Shown in pieces: positions 29,263 to 38,750 of a stretch of 64,000 nt of DNA. The DNA is taken from positions 682,001-746,000 of the forward strand of contig NZ_SLZK01000001.1 in NCBI RefSeq assembly GCF_004341105.1. The letters are read 5' to 3'. How positions within the stretch are numbered: position 1 is the first letter of the stretch; the number at the start of each line of letters is the position of its first letter. The position numbers were made by a program, and so were the translations under genes. The notes beneath the pieces are model-generated. The model had not been told where the DNA came from. It did not search any database and saw only the letters and a program-made list of their open reading frames with translations. This DNA comes from Rhizobium sp. BK418 (lineage in GTDB: Bacteria > Pseudomonadota > Alphaproteobacteria > Rhizobiales > Rhizobiaceae).

Positions 29263-30033
29263 TCAGGCGAGCAGCGCTTCGTATGCGCCGTAGATGGCGA
29301 GGAAGTCGGTGGCTTTCAAGCTCGCCCCGCCGATCAGCGCGCCATCCACGTTGTCGACGGCGAGCAACTCGCTGGCATTGCCGGGCTTGACGGAACCGCC
29401 ATAGAGGACGCGCATACCCTTGCCCTCGTCGCCGAAGCGCAAGATGAGTTCGTCGCGGATGAAGGCGTGGACGATTTCCACATCCTTTGCGGTCGGTGTG
29501 AGTCCGGTGCCAATCGCCCAAACGGGTTCGTAGGCAATGACCGTATTGCCAGCCGTTGCCTCTTCCGGCAACGAACCGAAAAGCTGGCGCTTGAGCACCT
29601 CGAGTGTCTGATAGCCGTCGCGCTCGTCACCGGTTTCACCGATGCAGACGATTGCAGTCAGATCCGCCTTGTAGGCGGCCTGCGCCTTGGCTCGGATCAT
29701 ATGGTCGGTCTCGGCATGGTCGATGCGCCGCTCCGAATGGCCGACGATCACGTAGGTGCCGAAGCAATCGGCAATCATCTCAGCTGAAATATCGCCGGTA
29801 TGCGCGCCGCATTCTTTCTGGTGGCAATCCTGCGCGCCGATCGCGAGCGGGCTGTCGGTGGCGAGTGCGGTTGCCACATAAAGCAGCGTCGCCGGCGGGC
29901 AGATCAGAGCTTCGACTTTTTCCGACAAGGGGGAACTGACGCCTTGGGCAATCGCCTTGATCTGGTCCAATGAGGCGCGCGTGCCGTTCATCTTCCAGTT
30001 CCCCGCCACGAGCGGGCGTATGTCAGGTGTCAT
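29263..30033 (-). CDS. tpiA: Triose-phosphate isomerase
   Basis: Interconverts dihydroxyacetone phosphate and glyceraldehyde-3-phosphate in glycolysis and gluconeogenesis; cytosolic dimer of TIM barrels. Catalytic residues are visible: asparagine and lysine in AGNWKMNG (residues 10-17), histidine in VGHSERR, glutamate in [11 protein letters not shown], and the phosphate-gripping loop with [10 protein letters not shown] near the end. 256 residues, normal length. ATG 30033 follows a GGAGGAGCAGC site. It heads a tpiA-secG arrangement on the minus strand; a secreted hydrolase gene lies upstream on the same strand. Confidence 0.98.
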   Translation of the reverse strand: MTPDIRPLVAGNWKMNGTRASLDQIKAIAQGVSSPLSEKVEALICPPATLLYVATALATDSPLAIGAQDCHQKECGAHTGDISAEMIADCFGTYVIVGHSERRIDHAETDHMIRAKAQAAYKADLTAIVCIGETGDERDGYQTLEVLKRQLFGSLPEEATAGNTVIAYEPVWAIGTGLTPTAKDVEIVHAFIRDELILRFGDEGKGMRVLYGGSVKPGNASELLAVDNVDGALIGGASLKATDFLAIYGAYEALLA

Positions 30034-30157
30034 GCTGCTCCTCCAAATCCGCATATTCGGGCGGCCTTAGCAAAAGCCTGCAGCAAAGGAAAGCGCCCAC
30101 GTAACGTCGGGGAAATATGATCGTTTGAAAGTTCCAGACAGCGTCGAATTTGCTCGT

Positions 30158-31036
30158 TCAGGACGCCAATATCCAGTTCAGCACCTTGCGCCAGTCGATC
30201 ATGCGGATCGGCGTGCCGTGATTGCCGCTCTCAAAAAGCGTGAAATGCGTGGGGTATTTTGTCTTGTAGAGCTTGTCGAACAGCGACTGCTGATCGGTTG
30301 CAGCATAGACTGGATCGCGGCTGCCATGCGCAAACCAGAGCGGCAGCTTTGCTTTGTAGAAGGGGCTTTTCACGAAATCCGGGTCCGAGACACCGCTCAT
30401 GACCAGCATGCCCTTCAGCCGCTTGACGCTTTCTGCATCGCGCGTGATGCCCCAGCAGATCTGGCTGCCCATCGAAGCACAGCTCAGAATGACGGGGCGG
30501 CCGGGAGACTGGACGCTCGCATAGCGGATCAATCCGGCAATCGCCGCGACGCCATTGGCGTCGAAGGTTTTGACGCTCGGCGAATAATAGACGCCGCCAT
30601 TGCCGGCTGCGAGATTCTTCAGCCGGTTGAAATTGCCGCCGAACGTATAATCGTTGGCGCCGAGCCGCCGGTCGCCGTCGCGGCCGTGGATGAAGATGAC
30701 CGTGAAGGCGGCATTCTGCGCCGGTCCCACCCTGGTGACATCGAGCCTGACGCCATCGAGGGAGAGTGTCTCATCCGCCTGCAGCTTCTTCACACCGAGA
30801 GTGACATATTTCTGCTGCACCCGCTTTTCAGGGATCTGGTCGCGCCCGTTGATGTCGCGCATCTCGTCGTAATCAACGACTTCGAAGGCACCGTCATCGC
30901 CCGTCTGCAACACCGTCTGCTTCGAAAACAGATCGTCCTTGTAGGGCGGAAGCGCATCGGCAGCGGCGACGGCCGCGGACAGGAAAAAGGCCGCAATTGC
31001 TGTGATTATGGTGCAATGACTTGTGGACATCGGCAT
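30158..31036 (-). CDS. Secreted alpha/beta hydrolase
   Basis: A 292-residue exported protein with a signal peptide (HCTIITAIAAFFLSAAVAAADA) and an alpha/beta hydrolase core. The first strand and oxyanion region is FTVIFIHGRDGDRR; the nucleophile elbow is ILSCASMGSQ (Ser in S-M-G context, not GxSxG strictly); an acid candidate is in AHGSRDPVYA and the histidine in FESGNHGTP. Substrate cannot be named. The start is uncertain: ATG 31036 or 31030 both place the signal peptide at the N-terminus, and neither has a strong ribosome-binding site. parE is transcribed divergently, with about 200 bases shared upstream. Confidence 0.75.
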   Translation of the reverse strand: MPMSTSHCTIITAIAAFFLSAAVAAADALPPYKDDLFSKQTVLQTGDDGAFEVVDYDEMRDINGRDQIPEKRVQQKYVTLGVKKLQADETLSLDGVRLDVTRVGPAQNAAFTVIFIHGRDGDRRLGANDYTFGGNFNRLKNLAAGNGGVYYSPSVKTFDANGVAAIAGLIRYASVQSPGRPVILSCASMGSQICWGITRDAESVKRLKGMLVMSGVSDPDFVKSPFYKAKLPLWFAHGSRDPVYAATDQQSLFDKLYKTKYPTHFTLFESGNHGTPIRMIDWRKVLNWILAS

Positions 31037-31237
31037 CGAGATGGTTCCCAGAGAGCTGCCGCGACTTGCCATTCGTCGCCCGGCAACGCAAATCACATCT
31101 TGAAAAGCTCCGCAAATACGGGGCGCGTCGCGTATCGGGGCGCTTTCTGTCAGAATCCCCCTGATTCGCAAACGCGATGCCGAATGCTGATATTGTGGGC
31201 CAGCGGCCCTTCACGAGAATAAGATCTGAACGGTTCC

Positions 31238-33289
31238 ATGGAAGATAGCAACGACCTCTTTTCCGGAATGCCCCTGACGCAGAAGCAGGAGGAGGCTGCG
31301 AAGCCTGCTGCGCCCGCGGCACCCGCCACCCCTCGCCCGGCGCCTGCGGCTTCGAACGGCGATGATTACGGCGCATCCTCGATCCGCGTGCTGGAAGGTC
31401 TGGAACCGGTGCGCATGCGCCCGGGCATGTATATTGGCGGCACCGACGAAAAGGCGCTGCACCACCTCTTTGCCGAAGTCATCGACAACTCGATGGACGA
31501 AGCAGTGGCCGGCCATGCCGATTTCATTGATGTCCATCTCGACATCCAGGGCTATCTCACGGTGACAGATAACGGCCGTGGCATTCCAGTCGAAAACCAT
31601 CCGCAGGTTCCCGGCAAGTCGACACTCGAAGTCATCATGACCAAGCTGCATGCCGGCGGCAAATTCGACGGCAAGGCCTACGAGACCTCGGGCGGTCTGC
31701 ACGGCGTCGGTGTCTCCGTCGTCAATGCGCTGTCGGATTATCTCGAAGTCGAGGTGGCGCGAAACCGCAAGCTCTATCGTCAGCGCTTCTCGCGCGGCCT
31801 GCCGCAGGGCGGGATCGAAGATCTGGGTGACGTGCATAACCGCCGCGGCACCAAGGTTCGCTTCCATCCCGACCCGCAGATCTTTGGCGAGCATGCGAAG
31901 TTCGATGCGGGCCGTGTGTTCCGCATGGCTCGCTCCAAGGCCTATCTCTTCGGCGGTGTCGAAATCCGCTGGAGCTGCGATCCAGGCGTGCTTCCGGAAG
32001 GATCTGACGTGCCCGACAAGGCCGTCTTCCACTTCCCGGGTGGCTTGAAGGATTATCTGCAGGCGACGATGGGCAAGGAGTTCACGGTCACCCGCGAAAT
32101 CTTCGCCGGCAAGAGCGAGAAGGTCGCCGGCCACGGCGCGCTGGAATGGGCGATCACCTGGTATGGCGGCGATCCGCAGGTCCACTCCTATTGCAATACG
32201 ATTCCGACGCCCGAAGGCGGCACGCATGAAGCGGGTCTGCGCGTCGCGCTCACCAAGGGCCTGAAGAGCTATGCAGAGCTGACGCAGAACAAGCGCGCCG
32301 CGCAGATCACCACCGATGACGTGATGATCTCCGCGGTCGGCATGCTTTCGGTCTTCATCCGCGAGCCGGAATTCGTTGGCCAGACTAAGGATCGCCTTGC
32401 GACCGTCGAAGCTCAGCGCCTCGTCGAAAACGCGCTGCGCGACCCCTTCGACCATTATCTCGCCGACAATCCGGCCGAAGCCGAAAAACTTCTCGACTGG
32501 GTGATCGAGCGCGCCGAAGAGCGCCTGCGTCGCCGCAAGGAAAAGGAAGTCAACCGCAAGACTGCGGTTCGCAAGCTGCGCCTGCCCGGCAAGCTTGCAG
32601 ACTGCTCGCAGAACACCGCCGAAGGCGCCGAGCTCTTCCTGGTCGAGGGTGACTCGGCAGGTGGCTCCGCCAAACAGGCGCGAAACCGCGCCAACCAGGC
32701 GATCCTGCCGCTGCGCGGCAAGATCCTCAACGTTGCCAGCGCTGGCCGCGAAAAGCTGTCGGCCAACCAACAGATATCAGATCTCATCCAGGCGCTCGGC
32801 TGCGGCACGCGCTCGAAATACCGGGAAGAGGACCTGCGCTACGAACGCATCATCGTCATGACCGATGCCGACGTGGACGGTGCGCACATCGCCTCGCTGC
32901 TCATCACCTTCTTCTATCAGGAAATGCCGGAGCTGGTGCGCGGCGGCCACCTCTTCCTCGCCGTGCCGCCCCTCTACAAGATCACGCAGGGCGCAAAGTC
33001 CGCCTATGCCCGCGACGACGATCACCGCGCCGAGCTCATGGAGACGGAATTCAAGGGCAAGGGCAAGATCGAGATTAGTCGCTTCAAAGGTCTCGGCGAA
33101 ATGCTGCCTGCCCAGCTCAAGGAAACCACCATGGATCCGGCCAAGCGCACGCTGCTGCGGGTACTAATTGACGAGGTGGATTTCGAGGGCACGCGCAATG
33201 CCGTCGACGACCTCATGGGAACCAAGGCCGAAGCCCGTTTCCGCTTCATCCAGGAACGTGCGGCTTTCGCGGAAGATTTGGATATTTAA
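31238..33289 (+). CDS. parE: DNA topoisomerase IV subunit B
   Basis: ATPase subunit of topoisomerase IV, which with ParC decatenates daughter chromosomes. The GHKL ATPase domain shows EVIDNSMDEAVAGHA, DNGRGIPVE and the ATP-lid SGGLHGVGVSVVNAL (residues about 148-162). The transducer follows, then the TOPRIM domain with LVEGDSAGGSAKQARNR (catalytic glutamate), PLRGKILNV and the metal-binding MTDADVDGAHI. Residues 1-45 form a low-complexity Ala/Pro leader not present in E. coli ParE. At 683 residues it is too short for GyrB of Rhizobiaceae and carries ParE-like motif choices, so parE is favoured. It ends in a strong terminator. Confidence 0.95.
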   Translation: MEDSNDLFSGMPLTQKQEEAAKPAAPAAPATPRPAPAASNGDDYGASSIRVLEGLEPVRMRPGMYIGGTDEKALHHLFAEVIDNSMDEAVAGHADFIDVHLDIQGYLTVTDNGRGIPVENHPQVPGKSTLEVIMTKLHAGGKFDGKAYETSGGLHGVGVSVVNALSDYLEVEVARNRKLYRQRFSRGLPQGGIEDLGDVHNRRGTKVRFHPDPQIFGEHAKFDAGRVFRMARSKAYLFGGVEIRWSCDPGVLPEGSDVPDKAVFHFPGGLKDYLQATMGKEFTVTREIFAGKSEKVAGHGALEWAITWYGGDPQVHSYCNTIPTPEGGTHEAGLRVALTKGLKSYAELTQNKRAAQITTDDVMISAVGMLSVFIREPEFVGQTKDRLATVEAQRLVENALRDPFDHYLADNPAEAEKLLDWVIERAEERLRRRKEKEVNRKTAVRKLRLPGKLADCSQNTAEGAELFLVEGDSAGGSAKQARNRANQAILPLRGKILNVASAGREKLSANQQISDLIQALGCGTRSKYREEDLRYERIIVMTDADVDGAHIASLLITFFYQEMPELVRGGHLFLAVPPLYKITQGAKSAYARDDDHRAELMETEFKGKGKIEISRFKGLGEMLPAQLKETTMDPAKRTLLRVLIDEVDFEGTRNAVDDLMGTKAEARFRFIQERAAFAEDLDI

Positions 33290-33354
33290 GCCACAGCGAA
33301 TTCATCGAACTGACGAAGAACCGTTACAAGTCCGTCAAATTACCGGCGCAATAG

Positions 33355-33412
33355 AACGGCCGGCGCTTGAGGCCTCTCCCGAGGGTTTCGTAGGCGCCGG
33401 CCGTTTTGTTTC
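33355..33412 (+). terminator. Intrinsic terminator after parE
   Basis: AACGGCCGGCGC (33355-33366) pairs perfectly with GCGCCGGCCGTT (33394-33405), loop 27 bases, followed by TTGTTTC. A 12-bp GC-rich stem plus T-rich flank makes this a convincing terminator. Confidence 0.8.
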
Positions 33413-33434
33413 AACCCTTTGCCGGATATTTGCC

Positions 33435-34568
33435 ATGACCAAGCGTTTTCTTGCGACTGTCGCACTTGTTCTCCTGTCCAGCACCGCCTCCGTCTATGCC
33501 ACCGATCTTGGTGCGACAGTCGAGACCGCCTGCCCCTTCGGTGATTGCGCAGCGGCTATTTCGCTGTCCTATCTTGGTGAATTCGTCATCCCGACCGGCC
33601 AGATGGAAAATGGTGTCGAATTCGGCGGCATTTCCGGCCTCGATTTCGATGCTGCCACCGGCCACTATATCGCCATCAGCGATGACCGCTCCGAAAAGGC
33701 CCCCGCCCGCTTCTACGATCTCGATATCGATGTCAGCGCCGCCGGCTTGAAAGGCGTCACCATCGTCAAGCACACCATCTTCCAGGACAAGAACGGCCAG
33801 CCCTTCGCCATCCGCACCGTCGATCCGGAATCCATCCGCCTCGGCAAGGACGGCATCTATTGGGGCAGCGAAGGCGACGGCAAGGCGTTGATCGCCCCCT
33901 TCGTCCGGGTCACCTCGCCGGACGGCGCCTTCGTGCGCGAGTTCAAGCTGCCTGACGGACTTGCACCGACCGCCGACAGGTCGACCGGCATCCGCGACAA
34001 CCTCGCTTTCGAGGATCTCGCCGTGTCTCCGTCCGGTGACGTTTTCGTGGGCGTCGAAGCAGCCCTCTATCAGGATGGCCCGAACCCGAACCTGACCACC
34101 GGTAGCCTGTCGCGCATTATTCGCTATGACGGCGCAACCGGCGAACCGAAGGCACAATATGTCTACACGGTGTCGCCGATCCCGCAGGCTGCCAGCAAAC
34201 CCGACGGCGGCAACGACAACGGCATCTCGGAAATGATCGCTCTTGACGATCACCGCCTGCTCGCCGTCGAACGCAGCTATGCGCAGGGCTTCGGCAACAA
34301 CGTCAAACTGTTCATGATGGACCTTGACGGTGCAACCGATGTTTCCGGCATCACATCGCTTGTCAAGACCGACCAGCGCGTTGTCCCAGTACGCAAGAGC
34401 CAAGTGCTGGATCTCCGCGCCATCGGCCTGACGCCCGATAACATCGAGGCCATGGCGATTGGCAAGGCGAAGGACGGCACCGGCGTCCTGGTCCTTGGCT
34501 CGGACAATAACTTTTCGACTGGCCAGAAGACGCAGTTCTATGCCTTCAAGATCAACCGTCGGCCCTAA
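33435..34568 (+). CDS. Periplasmic esterase-like activity of phytase family protein
   Basis: A 377-residue secreted protein: signal peptide MTKRFLATVALVLLSSTASVYA, then a beta-propeller-like domain known as the esterase-like activity of phytase family (PF13449). Family hallmarks are the opening GGISGLDFDAATGHYIAISDDRS, the internal TVDPESIRLGKDGIYWGSEGD, DNLAFEDLAVSPSGD and NGISEMIALDDHRLLAVERSY. These Asp- and Glu-rich turns could bind calcium. Alphaproteobacterial members are widespread but poorly studied; phosphoester substrates are only suggested by the name. ATG 33435 is chosen because it starts the signal peptide; an upstream frame runs back into parE and its terminator. It stands as a single gene. 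Confidence 0.85.
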   Translation: MTKRFLATVALVLLSSTASVYATDLGATVETACPFGDCAAAISLSYLGEFVIPTGQMENGVEFGGISGLDFDAATGHYIAISDDRSEKAPARFYDLDIDVSAAGLKGVTIVKHTIFQDKNGQPFAIRTVDPESIRLGKDGIYWGSEGDGKALIAPFVRVTSPDGAFVREFKLPDGLAPTADRSTGIRDNLAFEDLAVSPSGDVFVGVEAALYQDGPNPNLTTGSLSRIIRYDGATGEPKAQYVYTVSPIPQAASKPDGGNDNGISEMIALDDHRLLAVERSYAQGFGNNVKLFMMDLDGATDVSGITSLVKTDQRVVPVRKSQVLDLRAIGLTPDNIEAMAIGKAKDGTGVLVLGSDNNFSTGQKTQFYAFKINRRP

Positions 34569-34620
34569 TAATAACGAGGCGATCAGAGGCTGAGACAACC
34601 ACGCTCTGTATACGCTTTAT

Positions 34621-34650
34621 CCGGGCGGACCTTGAATCCGCCCGGTTCAT
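34621..34650 (+). terminator. Hairpin after the phytase-esterase gene
   Basis: CCGGGCGGA (34621-34629) pairs with TCCGCCCGG (34637-34645) over a 7-base loop, followed by TTCAT. The stem is strong and the U tract weak. Confidence 0.55.
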
Positions 34651-34687
34651 AGCCCATAAAACAGGACAACAATAAAAAGAGGCGCGC

Positions 34688-35869
34688 GTGGGTGTGTTTG
34701 ATCGTCAGAAAACCAATATCGAGCCGCGATGGCTGGGGCCGTCGGCGACGATACGTACGCCGCTGATCCCCTCGATTTCGGCTGCCCGCTGGCTGCTCGT
34801 ACTCGTCGCTGCCGCCGGCGTCTATTTCTTCTACGGCTTTGTCGTGCCGATACTGGCAGCCCTCGTCATCGGTTTTGCGAGCTGGCCGCTTTACCGCAAG
34901 CTCCTTGCCCGCGTCGGCGGCAATACGACGGTCGCCGCCACGATCGCGATCATCCTCATCATCACCTTTCTCGTCATTCCTATCAGCCTTGCGGTCGCCT
35001 ATACGACCGGCGAAGTACGCACCTGGGTCGCATGGGCGATCCATGCCAATCGCTTCGGCGCTGAAACGCCGCAATGGATTATCGCGCTGCCGCTCGCTGG
35101 TCCCTATCTCGACGAGCTCTGGACGAAATATATCGGCAGCCCCGGTACGATGGGAGAGCTCATCCAGGCCGTCAGCGGCGCCAATATCGGCGGTATCTAC
35201 CGCGCGGTCCTGGCTGCCGGCGGCGGCGCCTTCCACCTGTTTCTGACGCTGCTCTTCATGCTGATCGCGCTGTTTTTCGTCTATCGCGACGGCTTCTCCT
35301 TCTCCAAGCAGATCGACATGCTCGGCGAGCGTATCCTGCCGAACCGCTGGGAGCGGATTTCCCGTGTCGTGCCTGCCACAATCAGCTCGACGGTCATGGG
35401 CATGACATTGATTGCCATCGGCGAAGGCATCGTGCTCGGCCTCGCCTACTGGATTGCCGGTGTTCCCTCGCCGGTCACCCTTGGCGTGCTGACCGGCGTC
35501 ATGGCGCTGATCCCCGGCGGAGCACCGCTCTGCTTCACGCTCGTCTCTGTTTATCTACTCGCGAGCGGCGCGCATGTCGCCGGCATCGGCCTGTTCGTCT
35601 GGGGCACCGTCGAACTCTTCGTCGTCGATAAGACACTGCGTCCGAAGCTCGTCGGCGGACCGATCAAACTGCCTTTCCTGCCAACCTTTTTCGGCCTCGT
35701 TGGCGGTGTGAAGACGATGGGCTTTCTCGGCCTGTTCATCGGCCCGGTGCTGATGGCCCTGCTGGTCGCGATCTGGCGCGAATGGATACATGAAGTCCGT
35801 ACCGCCGATGCAGGCCCGCAAATCGTCCTCGACGAACAGGCGCCGCCGGTGCATCGCGCTGCCGAATGA
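34688..35869 (+). CDS. AI-2E family transporter (PerM-type permease)
   Basis: Polytopic inner-membrane protein of 393 residues in the AI-2E/YdgG-PerM family. About eight helices are seen: two near the N-terminus (LLVLVAAAGVYFFYGFVVPI, TIAIILIITFLVIPISLAVAY), a long amphipathic loop (about residues 115-175), then a cluster of C-terminal helices ending in the family-typical GVPSPVTLGVLTGVMALIPGGAP and PKLVGGPIKLPFLPTFFGLVGGVKTMGFLGLFIGP. Members include transporters of autoinducer-2 and sodium/proton antiporters, so the substrate is open. It starts at GTG 34688 behind AAAGAGGC. It converges with a GNAT gene 21 bases beyond its stop. Confidence 0.88.
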   Translation: MGVFDRQKTNIEPRWLGPSATIRTPLIPSISAARWLLVLVAAAGVYFFYGFVVPILAALVIGFASWPLYRKLLARVGGNTTVAATIAIILIITFLVIPISLAVAYTTGEVRTWVAWAIHANRFGAETPQWIIALPLAGPYLDELWTKYIGSPGTMGELIQAVSGANIGGIYRAVLAAGGGAFHLFLTLLFMLIALFFVYRDGFSFSKQIDMLGERILPNRWERISRVVPATISSTVMGMTLIAIGEGIVLGLAYWIAGVPSPVTLGVLTGVMALIPGGAPLCFTLVSVYLLASGAHVAGIGLFVWGTVELFVVDKTLRPKLVGGPIKLPFLPTFFGLVGGVKTMGFLGLFIGPVLMALLVAIWREWIHEVRTADAGPQIVLDEQAPPVHRAAE

Positions 35870-35890
35870 TCTCCCGCCAGTCGAAGGCCG

Positions 35891-36352
35891 TTACGCGATC
35901 AGGCGCTTTTCCATGAAAAGGCTCAGCGGGTCCGGCTGATACGAGCCGAAAGGCTCGATCTCAAGATATCCATACTTCCTGTAGAGGCCGATCGCCTCCG
36001 GCTGGTAGATGCCTGTTTCCAGACGGATTGCCACGAGCCCTTTTTCCCTGCCAATCTCTTCCAGCCGGTCCATCAGCCGGCTTGCGACCTTCAGTCCCCT
36101 CGCCTCCGGATCGACGAACATGCGCTTGATCTCGGCCGTTCCGTCGCCCGCCTCGACCAGCGCGCAGCAGCCGACGATCTCGCCGCCATTACGCGCCACG
36201 AGGAAGCTCACGGATGGCTTCTCGAGCGTGGAAATATCGACAAGGTGATTGCTTTCAGGCGGATACAGTGACTGAGCATAGGCATCCGAGAGATCGAGAA
36301 GGCGGATGACGCCATCCTGACGCGGCGGTTCGAGGGCAATGGTGACGGACAT
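35891..36352 (-). CDS. GNAT family N-acetyltransferase
   Basis: A 153-residue acetyltransferase of the GNAT fold. The acetyl-CoA pyrophosphate-binding motif A appears as KRMFVDPEARGLKVASRLM (about residues 88-106; R-x-x-G-x-A/G type, here ARGLKVA). It is preceded by the strand VGCCALVEAGDGTAEI and followed by LETGIYQPEAIGLYRKYGYLE, which carries the conserved tyrosine that can act as general acid. Substrate unknown. ATG 36352 has GGAGTG 7 bases upstream; a longer frame to 36424 lacks one. It converges with the permease gene and is divergent from a small secreted protein. Confidence 0.87.
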   Translation of the reverse strand: MSVTIALEPPRQDGVIRLLDLSDAYAQSLYPPESNHLVDISTLEKPSVSFLVARNGGEIVGCCALVEAGDGTAEIKRMFVDPEARGLKVASRLMDRLEEIGREKGLVAIRLETGIYQPEAIGLYRKYGYLEIEPFGSYQPDPLSLFMEKRLIA

Positions 36353-36482
36353 TTTCACTCCAGTTCCTGTGAAGGCCACGCAATTTTTGTTTGGCTGACG
36401 ATGAGTTGGTGGCCTTGCCTTCATTCCGTTGAAATTCAGCTTTCGAAGATGATGGCACGCTCAATAGCCATGGAGGCAGAAT

Positions 36483-36896
36483 ATGCAAGCCGTCCTCATC
36501 GCCATGACGATCCTCGGTTGCGACGATTCCGTCAGCCAATGCAATTACGTCGCCACGGTGGACAAACACTGGGAAACCGTCGTCGCCTGCGATGCCGAGG
36601 CCGAGCAGCGGCTGAAGACCTATGCCAATGCCAGCTATCCGACAGTCATCGCCGTCTGCGAAGCGCCGAAGTCGCTGGCCGCTGCCGAACCGCCTAAGCC
36701 GGCTCCTAGCCTGGAACTTGTCGGAGCGCCCGAGTTGACGAAACAGCGGAATGGTCTCGGCGGTTTTGTGGACAATATTGCTGGGCGCGTTCGCGCCAAT
36801 TTTCCGTCCGGCCAGGATGTGAAAAACACGCTGACCAAGCCGCTGCATTTCGTCTCCGCAAGCTATTCCTGGGCCGCAGCGCGGTTTGCCGATTAG
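36483..36896 (+). CDS. Conserved rhizobial hypothetical protein, cysteine-containing
   Basis: A 137-residue protein I do not recognise functionally. It opens with a short hydrophobic stretch MQAVLIAMTILGC and has four cysteines within the first 60 residues (positions about 13, 20, 36 and 59), a pattern suggesting export and disulphides. The middle is proline-rich (PPKPAPSLELVG); the C-terminal part is a hydrophilic stretch ending SYSWAAARFAD. The N-terminus lacks the basic residues of a classical signal peptide. ATG 36483 follows GGAGGCAGAAT. Its stop codon overlaps the stop of the convergent DUF2336 gene by 3 bases. Confidence 0.7.
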   Translation: MQAVLIAMTILGCDDSVSQCNYVATVDKHWETVVACDAEAEQRLKTYANASYPTVIAVCEAPKSLAAAEPPKPAPSLELVGAPELTKQRNGLGGFVDNIAGRVRANFPSGQDVKNTLTKPLHFVSASYSWAAARFAD

Positions 36897-38023
36897 GCGG
36901 CCGCAAGCGACGCATAGACGCGAGCCGAACGGCGTTGCTCGGCCACATGCAGCTTCTCCACGATGTCGAGCAGTTCGCCAACGGCATCGTGCTGCCCTAT
37001 CCGGCTATCGAATCTCTGGAGCAGACGCCCACATATGCTGCCGAGCACCGAGGCCGGTGTTCTACGCGACGCATCACGCCATAGGAGCGTCGCTTCCACG
37101 AATATGATGCTGATATCGCGCGGCAGGCCGGCGGATTCATAGAGCGCGCGCACCGCGTGCATACGGCCGGTTGCCAGAATGGCCCGCACGCGGCGATCGC
37201 TGCAGCCCGACAGATTGACGATGGCGCAGGCGAAGAACTCCACCTTGCCGCTGCAGAGCGCATGCATAAGAAAGGATGGCGTCAGCCGGTCGTTCAGGCG
37301 GAGATGTTCGACGAGGTCAGGAACCTCGATCGGCGCGATGTCGCCCGCAATGGAAACGATTGCCGCTTCCGTCGCCTCACGGCTGATGCGCTGCAGCCTC
37401 TGCAGGCCGATCGCAGCCTGTGCCAGCGGCAGGCCGACGAGTGCATTGCTGACATGCTGGGTCAGAAGCTGGCGTGCATCGGCCGGCAGGTCGTTGCGGT
37501 CGAGAAGCAGGTTTCTGATATCGCTGACATCGCCAAGCCGTTCGGCGATGCGCTTCAGCGATTGGGCGGAGATCGCAGCACCATCATTTTCCAGCAGGCA
37601 GAGAACTTCATCTTCGTCACCGACTTCCGCAAGAGCTGCCGAGACCGGACGGTTCACCTGGGCGCGCGCCGCAATCAGCATGCGCGTTGCGCCGCTGCCG
37701 CGTGCTGCGAGGTCGACGAGATCGGCATCCGTCAGCAGTGGCGAGCAGGTCACCGCATGGCAGGCGATCTCAGGCTGATCCTCGGCGAGTGAAAGGATGA
37801 TGTTGCGTGGCGCCTGCGGCGCCCAGGCGATCGCTTCGGCGAGCGCAAGTCGCACACGCGGCGACGGGTCATCGAGCAGATAGGTCATCGCCTTTTCAGC
37901 CGCCTCGCGCCGCTCGTCTGACATTTCGGATCTGAGATAGACTCGTCCAAGAGCATTTGCAGCGGCCGCCCTATCAGCGGCCTTGGCCGTTTCGGCCCAA
38001 CGAAGAAATGCCTCAATGATCAC
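36893..38023 (-). CDS. DUF2336 domain-containing protein
   Basis: An all-helical protein of about 376 residues matching the alphaproteobacterial DUF2336 family: an N-terminal region resembling HEAT-type repeats (AAEKAMTYLLDDPSPRVRLALAEAIAWAPQAPRNIILSLAEDQPEIA) in which D-x-S-P-x-V-R-x-x-L-A recurs, followed by a long helical C-terminal region. Function is unknown; HEAT-like solenoids usually bind proteins, and family members in Caulobacter and rhizobia are scattered near cell-cycle and envelope genes. Start is most likely the GTG at 38023 (IIEAFLRWAE follows); other starts up to 38068 are possible. Cytosolic, no signal peptide. It overlaps the convergent small gene at the stop codons. Confidence 0.8.
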   Translation of the reverse strand: MIIEAFLRWAETAKAADRAAAANALGRVYLRSEMSDERREAAEKAMTYLLDDPSPRVRLALAEAIAWAPQAPRNIILSLAEDQPEIACHAVTCSPLLTDADLVDLAARGSGATRMLIAARAQVNRPVSAALAEVGDEDEVLCLLENDGAAISAQSLKRIAERLGDVSDIRNLLLDRNDLPADARQLLTQHVSNALVGLPLAQAAIGLQRLQRISREATEAAIVSIAGDIAPIEVPDLVEHLRLNDRLTPSFLMHALCSGKVEFFACAIVNLSGCSDRRVRAILATGRMHAVRALYESAGLPRDISIIFVEATLLWRDASRRTPASVLGSICGRLLQRFDSRIGQHDAVGELLDIVEKLHVAEQRRSARVYASLAAA

Positions 38024-38147
38024 GACCACGCCCCAGCACTGGACGCGATTCCCTCGCGTCCTACTCAATACGAGGACGGTAGCCGGAAAAAGTTTATGAT
38101 TGGTTCACCATATCCGTTAGGATTTATCCGCCCTTACGTGGCAGCTG

Positions 38148-38750
38148 TCAGACTTTCGGCCTGAACATTTCGAAGACGTCGCTGCCCTCGCAATAATCCA
38201 TATAGCCCATGCGTGCGACCGGCCGCGCCAATGCCGCATCGAACCGGCCATCTCTGATGATGGCTTCATCGATATGGATGCCGATGACCTGCCCGAAAAC
38301 GAAGACATTTTCGGTCGCCTCACCAGACAACGTCTTCGGCTCAATGATCTCGGTCACCCTGCATTCCAGCACGGCGAAAGCCTCGGCCACATAGGGCGCA
38401 TCGATCAATTCCGCCCGCTTTGGCGTCAATCCGGCGAATTCGAATTCGCTCGTGCCATAAGGCAGGGCGGCTGAGGTAAGGTTCATCTTTTCCGCCAGAT
38501 TGCGGCTGACGAAATTGCAGGTGAAGACGCCGGTTTCCCTGGCGTTTCGCTGGCTGTGCTTGTGCCCGCTCGACGAAAACATCACCAGCTTCGGCTTGTC
38601 GGCGACCGCGTTGAAGAAGGAATAGGGTGCGAGATTGATCGACCCGTCCCTGCCCTTGCTGCCGATCCAGCCGATCGGGCGCGGCGCGACAATCGCCTTG
38701 AAGGGATCGTGCGCCAGTCCGTGCTGGTTAGTATCCGTCGTATAGAACAT
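38148..38750 (-). CDS. Flavin reductase-like domain protein (FMN-binding split barrel)
   Basis: A 200-residue protein of the flavin reductase/DIM6-NTAB group. The family core is visible at KAIVAPRPIGWIGSKGRDGSINLAPYSFFNAV (residues about 19-50), where P-R-P-I-G-W-I and N-L-A-P-Y-S contact FMN, followed by SSGHKHSQRNARETGVFTCNF. Members reduce flavins with NAD(P)H or use bound FMN in oxidoreductions. The ATG at 38750 overlaps the nitroreductase stop (TGATG), so translation is coupled; a GTG one codon earlier is an alternative. The pairing of a flavin-using nitroreductase and a flavin reductase-like protein suggests shared redox chemistry, inferred only. Confidence 0.87.
   Translation of the reverse strand: MFYTTDTNQHGLAHDPFKAIVAPRPIGWIGSKGRDGSINLAPYSFFNAVADKPKLVMFSSSGHKHSQRNARETGVFTCNFVSRNLAEKMNLTSAALPYGTSEFEFAGLTPKRAELIDAPYVAEAFAVLECRVTEIIEPKTLSGEATENVFVFGQVIGIHIDEAIIRDGRFDAALARPVARMGYMDYCEGSDVFEMFRPKV

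Noticed and set aside
31211..32770. 519-codon open frame opposite parE
   Set aside because: Antisense shadow; parE motifs are unambiguous on the plus strand.
36483..36530. Lipoprotein signal (ILGC) in the small hypothetical protein
   Set aside because: The stretch before the cysteine is only 12 residues and has no basic residue, too short for a lipobox signal.
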